A stretch of 64,000 nucleotides of DNA from Pseudomonas pergaminensis (GTDB taxonomy: Bacteria > Pseudomonadota > Gammaproteobacteria > Pseudomonadales > Pseudomonadaceae). The stretch lies in the NCBI RefSeq assembly GCF_024112395.2, contig NZ_CP078013.2:1302001-1366000 (forward strand), written 5' to 3'. The position numbers were made by a program, and so were the translations under genes. Under the pieces are notes generated by a model. The model worked only from the letters and a program-made list of their open reading frames with translations. It ran no database searches and was not told the origin of the DNA. This document shows positions 17,837-28,809 of the stretch, one piece after another. Within the stretch, counting starts at the first letter, position 1. Every line of letters starts with the position of its first letter.

Positions 17837-19420
<1,584 letters not shown>

Positions 19421-19423
19421 CTA

Positions 19424-20281
19424 TCAGGAAATACGCGTCTTGCAGTTGACAGCCGTGTCAGGTGTTTCTTCAGCTATAGCAGGTGCGGCGCTCGGCAGGT
19501 GGCGGGCAATCAGCCCGCGATAGGCCGCAGCACCGAGGCATGCACCCACAATCGGCGCGAAAATCGGCACCAGGAAGTAAGGAATATCGCGGCCGCCCGT
19601 AAAGGCCATTTCACCCCAGCCAGCGAAAAAGGTCATCAGCTTGGGCCCGAAATCCCGCGCCGGGTTCATCGCAAAGCCAGTCAGTGGGCCCATTGCGCTG
19701 CCGATCACGGCGATCAGCAGGCCAATCAGCAGCGGGGCCAACGGGCCGCGGGGCAGGCCGTTGTTGTCATCGGTCAAGGCCATGATCACGCCCATCAGGA
19801 TGGCGGTGATGACCATTTCCACCAGGAACGCCTGGGCAGTGCTCAGCAGCGCATGGGGATAGGTGGAGAACACCGACGCCAATTCCAGGCTGGCCTGGGA
19901 GCCACGCACCATATGGTGGGTTTGTTCGTAATCGAAAAACAGATTGCTGTAGAGCGTGTACACCAAGGCCGCCGAGCAGAAGGCGCCGGCGATCTGAGCG
20001 AGAATATAGAAGGGCAGTTTGCGCTTTTCGAAGTCAGCGAAAATACACAGCGCGATGCTGACGGCCGGGTTGAGGTGGGCCCCGGAAATACCGGCGCTCA
20101 GGTAGATCGCCATGCTGACGCCAACCCCCCAGATGATACTGATCTCCCACAAGCCAAAGCTGGCACCCGCGACCTTGAGCGCAGCGACACATCCTGTACC
20201 GAAGAAGATCAGAAGCGCAGTCCCCAGGAACTCGGCCATGCATTGGCTCGAAAGTGAAGGCTGTTGAAGAGCAGTTGTCAT
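19424..20281 (-). CDS. glpF: Glycerol uptake facilitator (aquaglyceroporin)
   Basis: 285 residues of the MIP family with six membrane helices and both NPA half-helices: GAHLNPAVS and GFAMNPARDFGPK. The second shows the Arg and Asp positions of glycerol-conducting channels. The ATG at 20281 is chosen because upstream codons lie in the leader. It lets glycerol diffuse inwards for GlpK. Confidence 0.95.
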   Translation of the reverse strand: MTTALQQPSLSSQCMAEFLGTALLIFFGTGCVAALKVAGASFGLWEISIIWGVGVSMAIYLSAGISGAHLNPAVSIALCIFADFEKRKLPFYILAQIAGAFCSAALVYTLYSNLFFDYEQTHHMVRGSQASLELASVFSTYPHALLSTAQAFLVEMVITAILMGVIMALTDDNNGLPRGPLAPLLIGLLIAVIGSAMGPLTGFAMNPARDFGPKLMTFFAGWGEMAFTGGRDIPYFLVPIFAPIVGACLGAAAYRGLIARHLPSAAPAIAEETPDTAVNCKTRIS

Positions 20282-20609
20282 GGAAAACCTCAGTTGTTGT
20301 TCTTGTCTGGCGCACAACCTCAACGGATTGTTGCGCGATTTTCACCGTGGCAAGGATCCCCATCCCGGTCGCGGCTTACTGCTTCAATACTGCGGGTCTA
20401 TTCCTACAGTATTCGGAAACGAAAAAATATAGACAAGAATGACGGCTGTCAAAGGTCGAAAGTGAACTGTCAGTCACTTTCAAACTATTGGTTTGGTGAA
20501 TGATCACGCTTGGCACATTTCGCGTGTACCGCAAGAGAGTGCGGACTAGAGCGTTTTATGTGGGCTTGGCCTAGAATTGGCCATCTGTTTGCCACGCCTC
20601 GGAGCCGCC
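20282..20609. other. Divergent promoter region between glpF and ybaK
   Basis: 328 bases without a gene. An AT-richer stretch near 20405-20440 contains GTATTCGGAAACGAAAAAAT, whose complement resembles the TTTTCGT-type elements around the glpD operator, so a GlpR site for glpF may lie here; the match is weak. Nothing else stands out. Confidence 0.35.
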
Positions 20610-21080
20610 ATGACGCCCGCATTGGACCTGTTGAAAAAAGTTCGCGCCGAACATCGAATCCACAGTTACGAACATGACCCCAAGGCGGCGTCATATGGGC
20701 TGGAAGCCGCGGAGAAATTGGGCCTCGACCCGGCGCGGGTGTTCAAGACCTTACTGGCCAGCAGTGAGAAGGGTGAATTATTGGTGGCAGTGGTGCCGGT
20801 CGTCGGAAGTCTGGACCTGAAAGCCCTGGCGCAGGCGGCAGGCGTCAAGAAAGTCGAAATGGCCGACCCGGCAGCCGCGCAACGTTCCACCGGTTACCTG
20901 TTGGGCGGCATCAGTCCGTTGGGGCAGAAGAAGCGGTTGCGCACGTTTATCGATGTGACGGCGCAGCCATTTGCGACGATTTTTGTGAGTGCGGGGAGAA
21001 GGGGCTTGGAGGTTGAGTTGCCAGCCGTGGTGCTGGCTGAGCATACCCAGGCCAAGTTCGCGCCGATTGGTCGCGCCTGA
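20610..21080 (+). CDS. ybaK: YbaK family Cys-tRNA(Pro)/Cys-tRNA(Cys) deacylase
   Basis: 156 residues of the YbaK/ProX aminoacyl-tRNA-editing domain, with the family's KTL segment (FKTLLAS, about 47-53), the GSLDLKALA stretch and a [17 protein letters not shown] loop (about 95-111). It hydrolyses Cys mischarged on tRNA(Pro), complementing ProRS proofreading. The ATG at 20610 ([10 protein letters not shown]) is used rather than the more upstream codon. It stands alone, with a REPIN after it. Confidence 0.93.
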   Translation: MTPALDLLKKVRAEHRIHSYEHDPKAASYGLEAAEKLGLDPARVFKTLLASSEKGELLVAVVPVVGSLDLKALAQAAGVKKVEMADPAAAQRSTGYLLGGISPLGQKKRLRTFIDVTAQPFATIFVSAGRRGLEVELPAVVLAEHTQAKFAPIGRA

Positions 21081-21107
21081 CGTCCATTTAGACGTGTATG
21101 AGCCAGG

Positions 21108-21196
21108 TGTGGGAGCGGGCTTGCTCGCGAAGGCGGTGTATCAGTCAATCAATAGGTCGACTGACACTCCGTTTTCGCGAGCAAGCCCGCTCCCAG
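21108..21196. repeat. REPIN-type paired inverted REP element
   Basis: GTGGGAGCGGGCTTGCTCGCGAA and TTTCGCGAGCAAGCCCGCTCCC arms face each other with about 40 bases between, in the same form as the element at 7784-7873. It lies between two converging genes. Confidence 0.85.
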
Positions 21197-21211
21197 GTTG
21201 ATCCGGTTTCT

Positions 21212-22321
21212 TCAGTTGGCGGGGCTGTAGCGGCGCACGCCGGATTCGACTTGAGGAATCTGCGCGGCGGTGCTGCCTGAGGCCTGGAACAGCACCAGGT
21301 GTTCGGCGGCTACACGGATCCCCACATCCGCACCGACCTGATGGTCGGCATGGCTCGGGAAAATCGACTCCAGCTGCGCGCCGGTCGGCAGTTGCAGGCG
21401 ATACAAGGTCGACGCGCCGAGGAAGGTCTTGCCGACGATCCGCGCTTTCAAACCGCTGTCCGGGGCGTAGACGATGTCGTCCGGGCGCAGTAGCACGTCC
21501 ACCGCGCCGCCGGTGGGCCAGGTGTAGGCGCGGTTGCCGCGCAACTCACCCAGCTCGGTGCTGACCGATTCCGGCGAACTCAATTGGCCACGGATGAAGT
21601 AACCCTGGCCGATAAAGCTGGCGACGTAGGGCGTCTGCGGTTCGTGATAGAGGTTGTAGGGCGTGTCCCACTGTTCAAGCCGGCCCTCTTTGAACACGCC
21701 GACCTGATCGCTGACGGCAAAGGCTTCTTCCTGGTCGTGGGTCACCAGGATCGCGCTGGTGCCGCGTGCCTTGAGAATGTCGCGCACCTCGTGGCTGAGC
21801 TTGCGCCGCAACTCGCCATCGAGGTTGGAAAAGGGTTCATCCAGCAACAACAGGGCCGGCTCCGGCGCCAACGCGCGGGCGAGGGCGACGCGTTGTTGTT
21901 GGCCGCCGGAAAGCTCGTGGGGAAAGCGCTTGCCCAGGTTCTTCAGGTTGACCAGCTCCAGCAACTCAGCCACCACGCGGTCTTTCTGCGGATGCTTGCG
22001 AATACCGAAGGCAATGTTGTCGGCCACGCTCAAGTGAGGAAACAGTGCGTAGTCCTGGAACACCATCCCGATACGACGTTTCTCTGGTGCCAGTGTGAAA
22101 CCGGCACTGGAGATCACTTCACCCGCCAGGCTGATTTCACCTTCGTGCACCGGCTCAAACCCGGCAATCGCCCGCAGCGTGGTGGTTTTGCCGCAGCCCG
22201 AAGAACCCAGCAGGCAACCGATGTCGCCGGCGTTGAGGTGCAGATTGAGGTTCTGCACCACCCGTTGATCTTGATAGCCGCATGCCAGATTGCGCAGGTT
22301 CAGCAGTAATGAATGGCTCAT
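21212..22321 (-). CDS. ABC transporter ATP-binding protein (FbpC/PotA type)
   Basis: 369 residues: an ABC ATPase with Walker [12 protein letters not shown]-loop [10 protein letters not shown], signature [15 protein letters not shown], Walker [13 protein letters not shown] and H-loop [10 protein letters not shown], followed by a C-terminal TOBE-type domain (about 240-350). This is the layout of iron(III) or polyamine import ATPases. No permease or binding protein is adjacent, so its partners are encoded elsewhere. It overlaps the argF stop by 4 bases, and the same pairing with argF is known from P. aeruginosa. Confidence 0.85.
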   Translation of the reverse strand: MSHSLLLNLRNLACGYQDQRVVQNLNLHLNAGDIGCLLGSSGCGKTTTLRAIAGFEPVHEGEISLAGEVISSAGFTLAPEKRRIGMVFQDYALFPHLSVADNIAFGIRKHPQKDRVVAELLELVNLKNLGKRFPHELSGGQQQRVALARALAPEPALLLLDEPFSNLDGELRRKLSHEVRDILKARGTSAILVTHDQEEAFAVSDQVGVFKEGRLEQWDTPYNLYHEPQTPYVASFIGQGYFIRGQLSSPESVSTELGELRGNRAYTWPTGGAVDVLLRPDDIVYAPDSGLKARIVGKTFLGASTLYRLQLPTGAQLESIFPSHADHQVGADVGIRVAAEHLVLFQASGSTAAQIPQVESGVRRYSPAN

Positions 22322-23238
22322 GCGTGGTGGTACGACGGCGGAACGAGGAATTCGAGCAGCGCCTTTTGCGCGTGCAGGCGGTTTTCAGCCTGGTCCCAGG
22401 CGACCGAGCGTGGGTCGTCGAGCAAGTCGAGGCTGATCTCTTCACCACGGTGGGCTGGCAGGCAGTGCATGAACAGCACATCCGGCGCGGCCAGGTCGAG
22501 CAGCGCGCGGTTCACTTGGTACGGCGCGAACAGGGCCAGGCGCTGGGTGGTCTCGTCTTCCTGGCCCATGGAGGTCCAGACGTCGGTGCTCACCAGGTGC
22601 GCGCCAATCACGGCGTCGCGTGGGTCGCGCACGAGGGTCACACGGTCACCGGCCTGTGCCAGGAAGCGCGCGTCCGGCTCGTAGCCTTCCGGGCAGGCAA
22701 CGCGTAGGTGGAAGTCGAACTGGATGGCGGCTTCTATATAGCTGTTGCACATGTTGTTGCCGTCGCCGATCCAGGCCACGGTCTTGCCCTGGATCGAGCC
22801 ACGGTGTTCGAGGAACGTTTGCATGTCGGCCAGCAACTGGCACGGGTGCAGGTCATCGGACAGGCCGTTGATCACCGGCACGCGGGAGTTGGCGGAAAAT
22901 TCGGTCACGGTGCTGTGGGCAAAGGTACGGATCATCACCGCATCAAGCATGCTCGAGAGGACGATGGCGCTGTCGGCGATTGGCTCGCCACGGCCCAATT
23001 GGGTGTCGCGCGAGGACAAGAAGATGGCCTGGCCACCCAGTTGGATCATGCCGGCTTCGAAGGACACGCGGGTGCGGGTCGACGACTTCTCGAAAATCAT
23101 CCCGAGCACGCGGTTTTTCAAAGGCTCGAACAGTACGCCGCGGTTACGCAGGTCTTTAAGCTCAATGCCTCGACGGATCACGCTGACCAGCTCTTCGGGC
23201 GTGCAATCCATCAGGGAGAGAAAGTGCCTTGCGCTCAT
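22318..23238 (-). CDS. argF: Ornithine carbamoyltransferase, anabolic
   Basis: 306 residues. Carbamoyl-phosphate motif [10 protein letters not shown] (about 52-61), the DLHPCQ ornithine-loop motif and the [10 protein letters not shown] signature are all present. It makes citrulline from ornithine and carbamoyl phosphate in arginine synthesis. Two adjacent ATG codons (23241, 23238) are both at workable distance from AAGG; 23238 is given. An ArgR-type site lies about 130 bases upstream, in line with arginine repression. Confidence 0.95.
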   Translation of the reverse strand: MSARHFLSLMDCTPEELVSVIRRGIELKDLRNRGVLFEPLKNRVLGMIFEKSSTRTRVSFEAGMIQLGGQAIFLSSRDTQLGRGEPIADSAIVLSSMLDAVMIRTFAHSTVTEFSANSRVPVINGLSDDLHPCQLLADMQTFLEHRGSIQGKTVAWIGDGNNMCNSYIEAAIQFDFHLRVACPEGYEPDARFLAQAGDRVTLVRDPRDAVIGAHLVSTDVWTSMGQEDETTQRLALFAPYQVNRALLDLAAPDVLFMHCLPAHRGEEISLDLLDDPRSVAWDQAENRLHAQKALLEFLVPPSYHHA

Positions 23239-23241
23239 CAT

Positions 23242-23672
23242 TAACTACCTTTTTGCAACAGACCGCAGATACTCAAAGCCTTGTTTATTGTGACAACGGG
23301 CGAGACCTGCGGCGAAAGCCGCACGGGGCGACGAAATAGGGGAAGGCGCGATCTTATAATTAAATGTCGCGTCTTACCAATAGGGCTACGGTTTTTAGGG
23401 GTGTTCAAGCAGGGCGCCGGAGCGCTTTTGAAGACGAATACCAGACAGCAGCGGGTCATTTGTACACTGGCGTCACAACCTTTTGCAATGCGCGGAGGCG
23501 GCTGCGGGCCAGGCTGAGTCGGTTTCAGCGTGGCTGTGCGAAGTTTCTGAAACATTTGCTCATGCTTAGCCATGGCCGGGCCTGATGCTTGTCGATTCAC
23601 GGCACTGACGTTGGTGGTGCCTTGGCCTTCAGCGGCCCATAGTGGAATCAAAGCCCTGATAAGAGACTGGCC
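23242..23672. other. Divergent regulatory region argF / molybdopterin oxidoreductase
   Basis: 431 bases with no convincing gene. It contains an ArgR-type site at 23365-23380 beside an AT-rich patch (ATCTTATAATTAAAT) that could serve as the argF promoter on the minus strand. The right half is GC-rich and shows nothing recognisable apart from the leader of the gene at 23673. Confidence 0.5.
23365..23380 (+). promoter_or_regulatory. ArgR binding site candidate
   Basis: TGTCGC-N8-AA fits the half-site consensus described for P. aeruginosa ArgR, and it adjoins an AT-rich promoter-like patch upstream of argF. A second, clear half-site is not seen, so confidence is moderate. Confidence 0.5.
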
Positions 23673-25781
23673 ATGACCAAGACTCTCCACCACCGTGCCT
23701 GCCATCTGTGTGAAGCCATCTGCGGCTTGACGCTCGAAACCACCCAGGCCGACGACGGCAGCCTGGCAATCACCTCGATCAAGGGCGACGCCCAGGACAG
23801 TTTCAGCCGTGGGCATATCTGCCCCAAGGCCGTGGCGCTGCAGGATATCCAAAATGATCCCGACCGCCTGCACCAGCCCATGTTGCGGGTGGGCAGCGAA
23901 TGGCAGCCAATTGCCTGGGATGAGGCCTTTGCACGCGTTGCCGAGCGGTTGGCCGGCATTCAGGCGCGGCACGGGCAGAATGCAGTGGCGGTGTATCAGG
24001 GCAATCCCAGCGTGCATAACTATGGGTTGATGACCCACAGCAACTACTTTCTTGGGCAACTGAAGACGCGCAATCGGTTTTCCGCTACCTCGGTGGACCA
24101 GTTGCCCCACCACCTCACCAGTTACCTCATGTACGGCCATGGTCTGTTGCTGCCCATCCCGGACATCGATCACACCGACTTTATGCTGATCCTGGGCGGC
24201 AACCCACTGGCGTCCAACGGCAGCATCATGACCGTGCCCGATGTGGAGAAGCGTCTCAAGGCGATCCAGGCGCGGGGCGGCAAAGTGGTTGTGGTCGACC
24301 CTCGGCGCAGCGAGACGGCGGCGATGGCCGACCAGCATCTGTTCGTGCGTCCAGGCGGTGATGCGGCATTGTTGTTCGGCGTACTCAACACCTTGTTTAC
24401 CGAAGGCCTGACCCGCGACAGCCATCTGCCGGTTGAAGGCCTTGAGGATGTACGCCGTGCCATCGCCGGCTTCACCGCCGAGGCCATGAGCCGTCAGTGT
24501 GCAGTGCCTGCCGAGCAGATCCGCCAACTGGCGCGGGACTTTGCCGCCGCCGACAAAGCGGTATGTTACGGGCGCATGGGTGTTTCGACCCAGGCGTTCG
24601 GCACCCTGTGCCATTGGTTGGTGCAATTGATCAACCTGGTGACGGGCAATCTGGATCGTGTCGGTGGGGCGCTCTGCACCACACCGGCGGTGGATCTGGT
24701 GGCATCGACCGGTGGTGGGCATTTCAATCGTTGGCAGAGCCGGGTTTCCGGGCGCCCGGAATACGGCGGCGAGCTGCCGGTGTCGGCGTTGGCCGAAGAA
24801 ATGCTCACCGAAGGCGATGGGCAAATCCGTGCCCTGGTGACAGTGGCAGGCAACCCGGTGCTGTCGACGCCCAACGGCCGGCAACTGGAGCAAGCCCTGG
24901 ATGGCCTGGAATTCATGGTCAGCATCGACCTCTATATCAACGAGACCACGCGGTATGCCGACCTGATCCTGCCGTCCACGTCGGCGCTGGAAAACGATCA
25001 CTACGACACGACCTTCAATATGTTCGCGGTGCGTAATGTCACCCGGTTCAACCGGGCGATTCTGCCCAAGCCCGTGGGCGCGCTGCATGACTGGGAGATC
25101 TTCGTCGGCCTGGCCCAGGCGTTTGCCGCACAGACCGGCACGACGCTCAAGCCCACGATGCCGCCTTCGCACATGATCGATTTCGGCCTGCGCGCCGGGG
25201 TGTACGGTGATGCCTCCAGTCATAAGTTATCTGTGGCCATGCTGGCGGATCATCCCCACGGCGTGGACCTCGGGCCACTGCGGCCCAACCTTGCCGCACG
25301 TCTGAAAACCACGGATGGTAAGGTGCAAGCGGCACCGGCGGTGATCCTCGCCGACCTGGCGCGTTTTGCGGCGCAGCCGATGCCCCTGGCCGACGAACTG
25401 CTGCTCATCGGCCGTCGTCATGTGCGCAGTAATAATTCCTGGATGCATAACTATCACCGGCTGGTGAAAGGTAAGCCGCGCCATCAATTGTTGATGCACC
25501 CGGATGACCTCGCCAGCCGGCAGCTGAATGATGGCCAGCGTGTGCGCGTGAGTTCGCGCATCGGCATGATCGAAGTGGAAGTAGTCGCCAGCCTGGACAT
25601 GATGCCTGGCGTGGTCAGCCTGCCTCACGGTTGGGGCCATGGACGACCGGGTGTGCAGATGACGATCGCCAGCGGACAGCCGGGGGCGAGTGCCAATGAC
25701 TTGACCGACGAGCGGCAGTTGGATGAGTTATCCGGCAATGCGGCGTTGAATGGCGTTCCGGTGCAGGTAGCAGCCGCCTGA
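23673..25781 (+). CDS. Molybdopterin-dependent oxidoreductase (DMSO reductase superfamily)
   Basis: 702 residues. The N-terminus binds a [4Fe-4S] cluster (CHLCEAICG, then GHICPKA), followed by the molybdopterin domains (GGNPLASNG, VVVVDPRRSETA) and a C-terminal dinucleotide-binding domain (MHPDDLASRQLNDGQRVRV). There is no twin-arginine signal, so it is cytoplasmic. The nearest described groups are formate-dehydrogenase-like or assimilatory-type oxidoreductases, but the substrate cannot be told. No small subunit or maturation gene is adjacent. Confidence 0.88.
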   Translation: MTKTLHHRACHLCEAICGLTLETTQADDGSLAITSIKGDAQDSFSRGHICPKAVALQDIQNDPDRLHQPMLRVGSEWQPIAWDEAFARVAERLAGIQARHGQNAVAVYQGNPSVHNYGLMTHSNYFLGQLKTRNRFSATSVDQLPHHLTSYLMYGHGLLLPIPDIDHTDFMLILGGNPLASNGSIMTVPDVEKRLKAIQARGGKVVVVDPRRSETAAMADQHLFVRPGGDAALLFGVLNTLFTEGLTRDSHLPVEGLEDVRRAIAGFTAEAMSRQCAVPAEQIRQLARDFAAADKAVCYGRMGVSTQAFGTLCHWLVQLINLVTGNLDRVGGALCTTPAVDLVASTGGGHFNRWQSRVSGRPEYGGELPVSALAEEMLTEGDGQIRALVTVAGNPVLSTPNGRQLEQALDGLEFMVSIDLYINETTRYADLILPSTSALENDHYDTTFNMFAVRNVTRFNRAILPKPVGALHDWEIFVGLAQAFAAQTGTTLKPTMPPSHMIDFGLRAGVYGDASSHKLSVAMLADHPHGVDLGPLRPNLAARLKTTDGKVQAAPAVILADLARFAAQPMPLADELLLIGRRHVRSNNSWMHNYHRLVKGKPRHQLLMHPDDLASRQLNDGQRVRVSSRIGMIEVEVVASLDMMPGVVSLPHGWGHGRPGVQMTIASGQPGASANDLTDERQLDELSGNAALNGVPVQVAAA

Positions 25782-25858
25782 GCACCAGGCTGGAATTTTG
25801 CGTTACAATGCGCCACCGTGCCGACCTGTGAGTCGCAAAGTTCCAGCCGAGGTGTTCC

Positions 25859-26197
25859 ATGGATATCATCGAAACGATCAAAGAGCAGATTGCCAACAAC
25901 ACCATTCTGCTTTACATGAAGGGCGCGCCCAACGCTCCTCAGTGCGGTTTCTCCGCGAAGGCGTCCCAGGCCATCATGGCGTGTGGCGAGAAATTCGCTT
26001 ACGTGGATATCCTGCAAAACCCCGAAATCCGCGCCAACCTGCCAAAGTATGCCAACTGGCCTACATTCCCACAGCTGTGGGTAGCCGGTGAGCTGGTCGG
26101 CGGTAGCGACATCATCGTTGAGATGGCGGCTGATGGTTCGTTGCAGGCGCTGATCAAAGAAGCAGCGGCCAACGCCGCAGCCAAGACCGACGCGTAA
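25859..26197 (+). CDS. grxD: Monothiol glutaredoxin Grx4
   Basis: 112 residues with the single-domain monothiol glutaredoxin active site CGFS (29-32) and the glutathione-binding WPTFPQLW and GGSDI motifs. Such proteins bind a [2Fe-2S] cluster as dimers with glutathione and carry it to acceptors, often with BolA. A bidirectional terminator separates it from the bacterioferritin gene on the opposite strand. Confidence 0.95.
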   Translation: MDIIETIKEQIANNTILLYMKGAPNAPQCGFSAKASQAIMACGEKFAYVDILQNPEIRANLPKYANWPTFPQLWVAGELVGGSDIIVEMAADGSLQALIKEAAANAAAKTDA

Positions 26198-26201
26198 TCG
26201 T

Positions 26202-26227
26202 GTAGGCGCCGGCAAGCCGGCGCCTAC
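26202..26227. repeat. Perfect REP-like hairpin after grxD
   Basis: GTAGGCGCCGGC-AA-GCCGGCGCCTAC has 12-bp perfect arms, four bases after the grxD stop. It belongs to the same GTAGG...CCTAC palindrome style as 35872-35940. Confidence 0.7.
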
Positions 26228-26242
26228 CCGTCATCGGTCAAT

Positions 26243-26280
26243 AAAAAGCCCCGCTTCTCGTGAGAGAGCGGGGCTTTTTT
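26243..26280. terminator. Bidirectional terminator grxD / bfr
   Basis: AAAAAGCCCCGCT ... AGCGGGGCTTTTTT stem flanked by A and T runs lies between two converging genes and can serve both. Confidence 0.9.
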
Positions 26281-26299
26281 GTACCGGCGCGCTGAGGGC

Positions 26300-26770
26300 T
26301 TATTCGCCCATCTGCGATTGCAGGTAGTTTTCCAGGCTGACCTTGTCGATCAGGCCCAATTGGGTTTCCAGCCAGTCGATATGCTCTTCCTGGTCTTCGA
26401 GGATGTCTTCCAGCAGCTCACGGCTGCCGAAGTCGCCCTTGGTCTCGCAGTGAGCGATGGCGGCCTTGAGGTCGCTGTGGCTCTTGCGCTCGAAACCCAG
26501 GTCGCTGCCGAGCATTTCCTGGGTGTGCTCGCCGATGTTCAGCTTGCCCAGGTCCTGCACGTTCGGCAGACCTTCCAGGAACAGGATGCGCTTGATCAAC
26601 GCGTCAGCGTCTTTCATGGCCTTGATGGATTCTTTGTATTCGCGCTTGCCCAGCTTTTCCAGGCCCCAATCGTCATACATGCGCGCATGCAGAAAGTACT
26701 GATTGATCGCGACCAGTTCATTGGCAAGGATTTTGTTGAGTTGCTGGATGACTGAGATGTCGCCTTTCAT
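26300..26770 (-). CDS. bfr: Bacterioferritin, heme-binding subunit lacking part of the ferroxidase site
   Basis: 156 residues, full length for bacterioferritin, with the heme ligand Met52. Aligning by position with E. coli Bfr, ferroxidase ligands Glu18, Glu94 and His130 are kept, but Glu51 is Ala, His54 is Asp and Glu127 is Gln. This is the pattern of beta-type subunits described in P. putida and some other bacteria, which bind heme and co-assemble with a ferroxidase-competent alpha subunit. It stores iron in a 24-mer shell. bfd, encoding the ferredoxin that releases the iron, lies 200 bases upstream on the same strand. Confidence 0.92.
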   Translation of the reverse strand: MKGDISVIQQLNKILANELVAINQYFLHARMYDDWGLEKLGKREYKESIKAMKDADALIKRILFLEGLPNVQDLGKLNIGEHTQEMLGSDLGFERKSHSDLKAAIAHCETKGDFGSRELLEDILEDQEEHIDWLETQLGLIDKVSLENYLQSQMGE

Positions 26771-26928
26771 GACTGGGGTCCTGCCCTGTAATAGCTGTGT
26801 ATAAGGCGGAGTTTGAGCGGCGAATTCCCTAGTGTCAAACCTAAGTTATTGAATAATAAATGAAAATTAATCGGAATAAGAATGTTTGTGTTCCGCGTCT
26901 TGACGCTAACTAATTGAATTGCGGGCAT

Positions 26929-26957
26929 AAAAAAACCGGACACTAAGTCCGGTTCTT
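26929..26957 (-). terminator. Terminator of bfd
   Basis: On the minus strand AACCGGACTTAGTGTCCGGTT is followed by a T-run (seen as AAAAAAA on the plus strand at 26929-26935), 15 bases beyond the bfd stop. bfr therefore needs its own promoter in 26771-26928. Confidence 0.85.
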
Positions 26958-26971
26958 TAAAACACGCCTAA

Positions 26972-27190
26972 TCAGGCGTGTGTAAATTCTGCTGAATAGG
27001 GGAGCGCGGACTGGGCTGTCTGCAGCTGCGTCAGGGTTTCCCGTACCACTTGCTTGGCGAGGCAAGCACATTTACCGCACTGGCTGGCAACGCCGGTGGT
27101 TTCACGCACTTCCTTGTAGCTGCAGCAACCTTCATAGATTGCTTCGCGGATTTGTCCGTCGGTGACGCCAGTACAGAGGCACACATACAT
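26972..27190 (-). CDS. bfd: Bacterioferritin-associated ferredoxin
   Basis: 72 residues. The four cluster cysteines fit the Bfd [2Fe-2S] pattern: C4-x-C6 and C38-x2-C41. Bfd docks on bacterioferritin at the heme and passes electrons, supplied by ferredoxin-NADP reductase, to release iron. The fpr gene in this window (55662-56441) is a likely electron source. A Fur-type box 54 bases upstream indicates induction on iron limitation. Confidence 0.95.
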   Translation of the reverse strand: MYVCLCTGVTDGQIREAIYEGCCSYKEVRETTGVASQCGKCACLAKQVVRETLTQLQTAQSALPYSAEFTHA

Positions 27191-27243
27191 AAGGGAGAAC
27201 CGTCGCGGGTTTAAGGCTTAAGTGCGATGGATCTTAATGTTAA

Positions 27244-27258
27244 CGAGAATGATTGTCA
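27244..27258. promoter_or_regulatory. Fur box upstream of bfd
   Basis: On the minus strand TGACAATCATTCTCG matches the Fur 7-1-7 motif TGATAAT-N-ATTATCA at 11 of 14 defined positions. It is 54 bases before the bfd start. Fur repression of bfd is known in P. aeruginosa. Confidence 0.65.
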
Positions 27259-27434
27259 AAGTAGATTCGTAGGGTATTCGCTGGCACCGCGCCCGCACTG
27301 ACGAACGGTTTTTTCAGTGTATGATGGTCGGTCTTCACGAAGCGTGACTGCGTCACAGGGCTGTCGCCTAAACACGGCAGACTCAAGGCCGGTCCTTTTA
27401 CTTCAATCGTCACCCCTACATCAGGAGATATCCA

Positions 27435-28037
27435 ATGAGCGTACTCGTCGGCAAACAAGCCCCGGATTTCGACGTCCCAGCCGTCCTCGGCAATGGCGAA
27501 ATCGTAGACAGCTTCAAACTGTCTGAAGCCATCAAAGGCAAATACGGCCTGGTGTTCTTCTACCCGCTGGACTTCACCTTCGTCTGCCCTTCGGAGCTGA
27601 TCGCTCTGGACCACCGCATGGACGATTTCAAGGCGCGCAACGTTGAAGTGGTAGCCGTTTCCATCGACTCCCATTTCACCCACAACGCCTGGCGCAACAC
27701 TGCCATCAACGATGGCGGCATCGGCAAAGTCAAATACACCATGGCTGCCGACATGAAGCACGACATCGCCAAGGCCTACGACGTTGAATCCGAAGGCGGC
27801 GTGGCGTTCCGTGGCGCATTCCTGATCGACGACAAAGGCGTGGTTCGCTCCCAGATCATCAACGACCTGCCACTGGGTCGTAACATGGAAGAGCTGATCC
27901 GTCTGGTCGACGCCCTGCAATTCCACGAAGAGCACGGCGAAGTCTGCCCTGCCAACTGGAAAAAAGGCGACAAAGGCATGAACGCTTCGCCAGAAGGCGT
28001 TGCGGCTTACCTGACCGAGAACGCTGGCAAGCTGTAA
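27435..28037 (+). CDS. 2-Cys peroxiredoxin (AhpC/TSA family)
   Basis: 200 residues of typical 2-Cys peroxiredoxin: peroxidatic Cys51 in DFTFVCPSE and resolving Cys171 in HGEVCPANW. It reduces hydrogen peroxide and organic peroxides. A strong AGGAGAT ribosome site lies 7 bases before the ATG and a good terminator follows the gene, suggesting a highly expressed single-gene transcript. The length and sequence fit the second AhpC-type peroxiredoxin of pseudomonads rather than the ahpF-linked 187-residue AhpC. Confidence 0.93.
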   Translation: MSVLVGKQAPDFDVPAVLGNGEIVDSFKLSEAIKGKYGLVFFYPLDFTFVCPSELIALDHRMDDFKARNVEVVAVSIDSHFTHNAWRNTAINDGGIGKVKYTMAADMKHDIAKAYDVESEGGVAFRGAFLIDDKGVVRSQIINDLPLGRNMEELIRLVDALQFHEEHGEVCPANWKKGDKGMNASPEGVAAYLTENAGKL

Positions 28038-28052
28038 GCCAGAATCGAGGTA

Positions 28053-28088
28053 CAAAAAAACCGGCCTGTGAAAGGGCCGGTTTTTTTT
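28053..28088 (+). terminator. Terminator of the peroxiredoxin gene
   Basis: AAAAAAACCGGCC ... GGCCGGTTTTTTTT stem with flanking A and T runs, 15 bases after the stop. Confidence 0.92.
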
Positions 28089-28137
28089 GTGCTCAGGAAA
28101 AGCGCCTGTGGCAAGCCCGCTCACCACAAAAGCGCTG

Positions 28138-28809
28138 TTAGTCGTTGAAGTCTTCCCAGCCGCCCATCTGCTTCCAGCGGTTGACGATGCCGCAGAACAG
28201 CTCGGCAGTCTTCTCGGTGTCGTAGCGGGCCGAGTGAGCCTCACGACCGTCAAAGTCGATACCGGCGGCCTGGCAGGCCTTCGCCAGCACGGTCTGGCCA
28301 TAAGCCAGACCAGCGAGGGTTGCGGTGTCGAAGCTGGAGAACGGGTGAAACGGATTGCGCTTCATGTCCAACCGCGCCACGGCGGCGTTCAGGAAGCCCA
28401 GGTCGAAACTGCTGTTGTGGCCGACCAGGATCGCGCGCTTGCAGCCATTGGCCTTCAGCGCCTTGCGCACGCCACGGAAGATATCGGTCAGCGCCGCTTC
28501 TTCACTCACCGCCATGCGCAGGGGGTGATCAAGCTTGATCCCAGTGAACTCCAGGGCAGCCGCTTCGATATTCGCGCCTTCAAACGGCTCGACGCGGAAG
28601 AAGTGGGTGTGTTCCGGGAACACAAAGCCCTGTTCATCCATGCCGATAGTGGTCGCGGCGATTTCCAGCAGCGCGTCGGTGGCGCAATTGAAACCACCGG
28701 TTTCTACGTCGATGACAACCGGCAGATAGCCGCGGAACCGCTCGGCCATCGGGTGACGGGAGCCGCCACCACTGTGCTCGTGTTCGTCATCGTAATGGTC
28801 TTCACTCAC
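28138..28809 (-). CDS. rnt: Ribonuclease T
   Basis: 223 residues of the DEDDh exonuclease family: ExoI DVETGGF (Asp34, Glu36), Exo[11 protein letters not shown] and Exo[14 protein letters not shown] with the catalytic His. It trims the 3' ends of tRNAs and other stable RNAs. It overlaps the pyrC stop by 4 bases, as in P. aeruginosa. Confidence 0.96.
   Translation of the reverse strand: MSEDHYDDEHEHSGGGSRHPMAERFRGYLPVVIDVETGGFNCATDALLEIAATTIGMDEQGFVFPEHTHFFRVEPFEGANIEAAALEFTGIKLDHPLRMAVSEEAALTDIFRGVRKALKANGCKRAILVGHNSSFDLGFLNAAVARLDMKRNPFHPFSSFDTATLAGLAYGQTVLAKACQAAGIDFDGREAHSARYDTEKTAELFCGIVNRWKQMGGWEDFND

Noticed and set aside
23241..25223. 660-codon minus-strand frame opposite the molybdopterin oxidoreductase gene
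   Set aside because: A shadow of the high-GC plus-strand gene, with no motifs. Similar long antisense frames opposite the histidine kinase (4413-6575), aauS and finR regions were rejected for the same reason.
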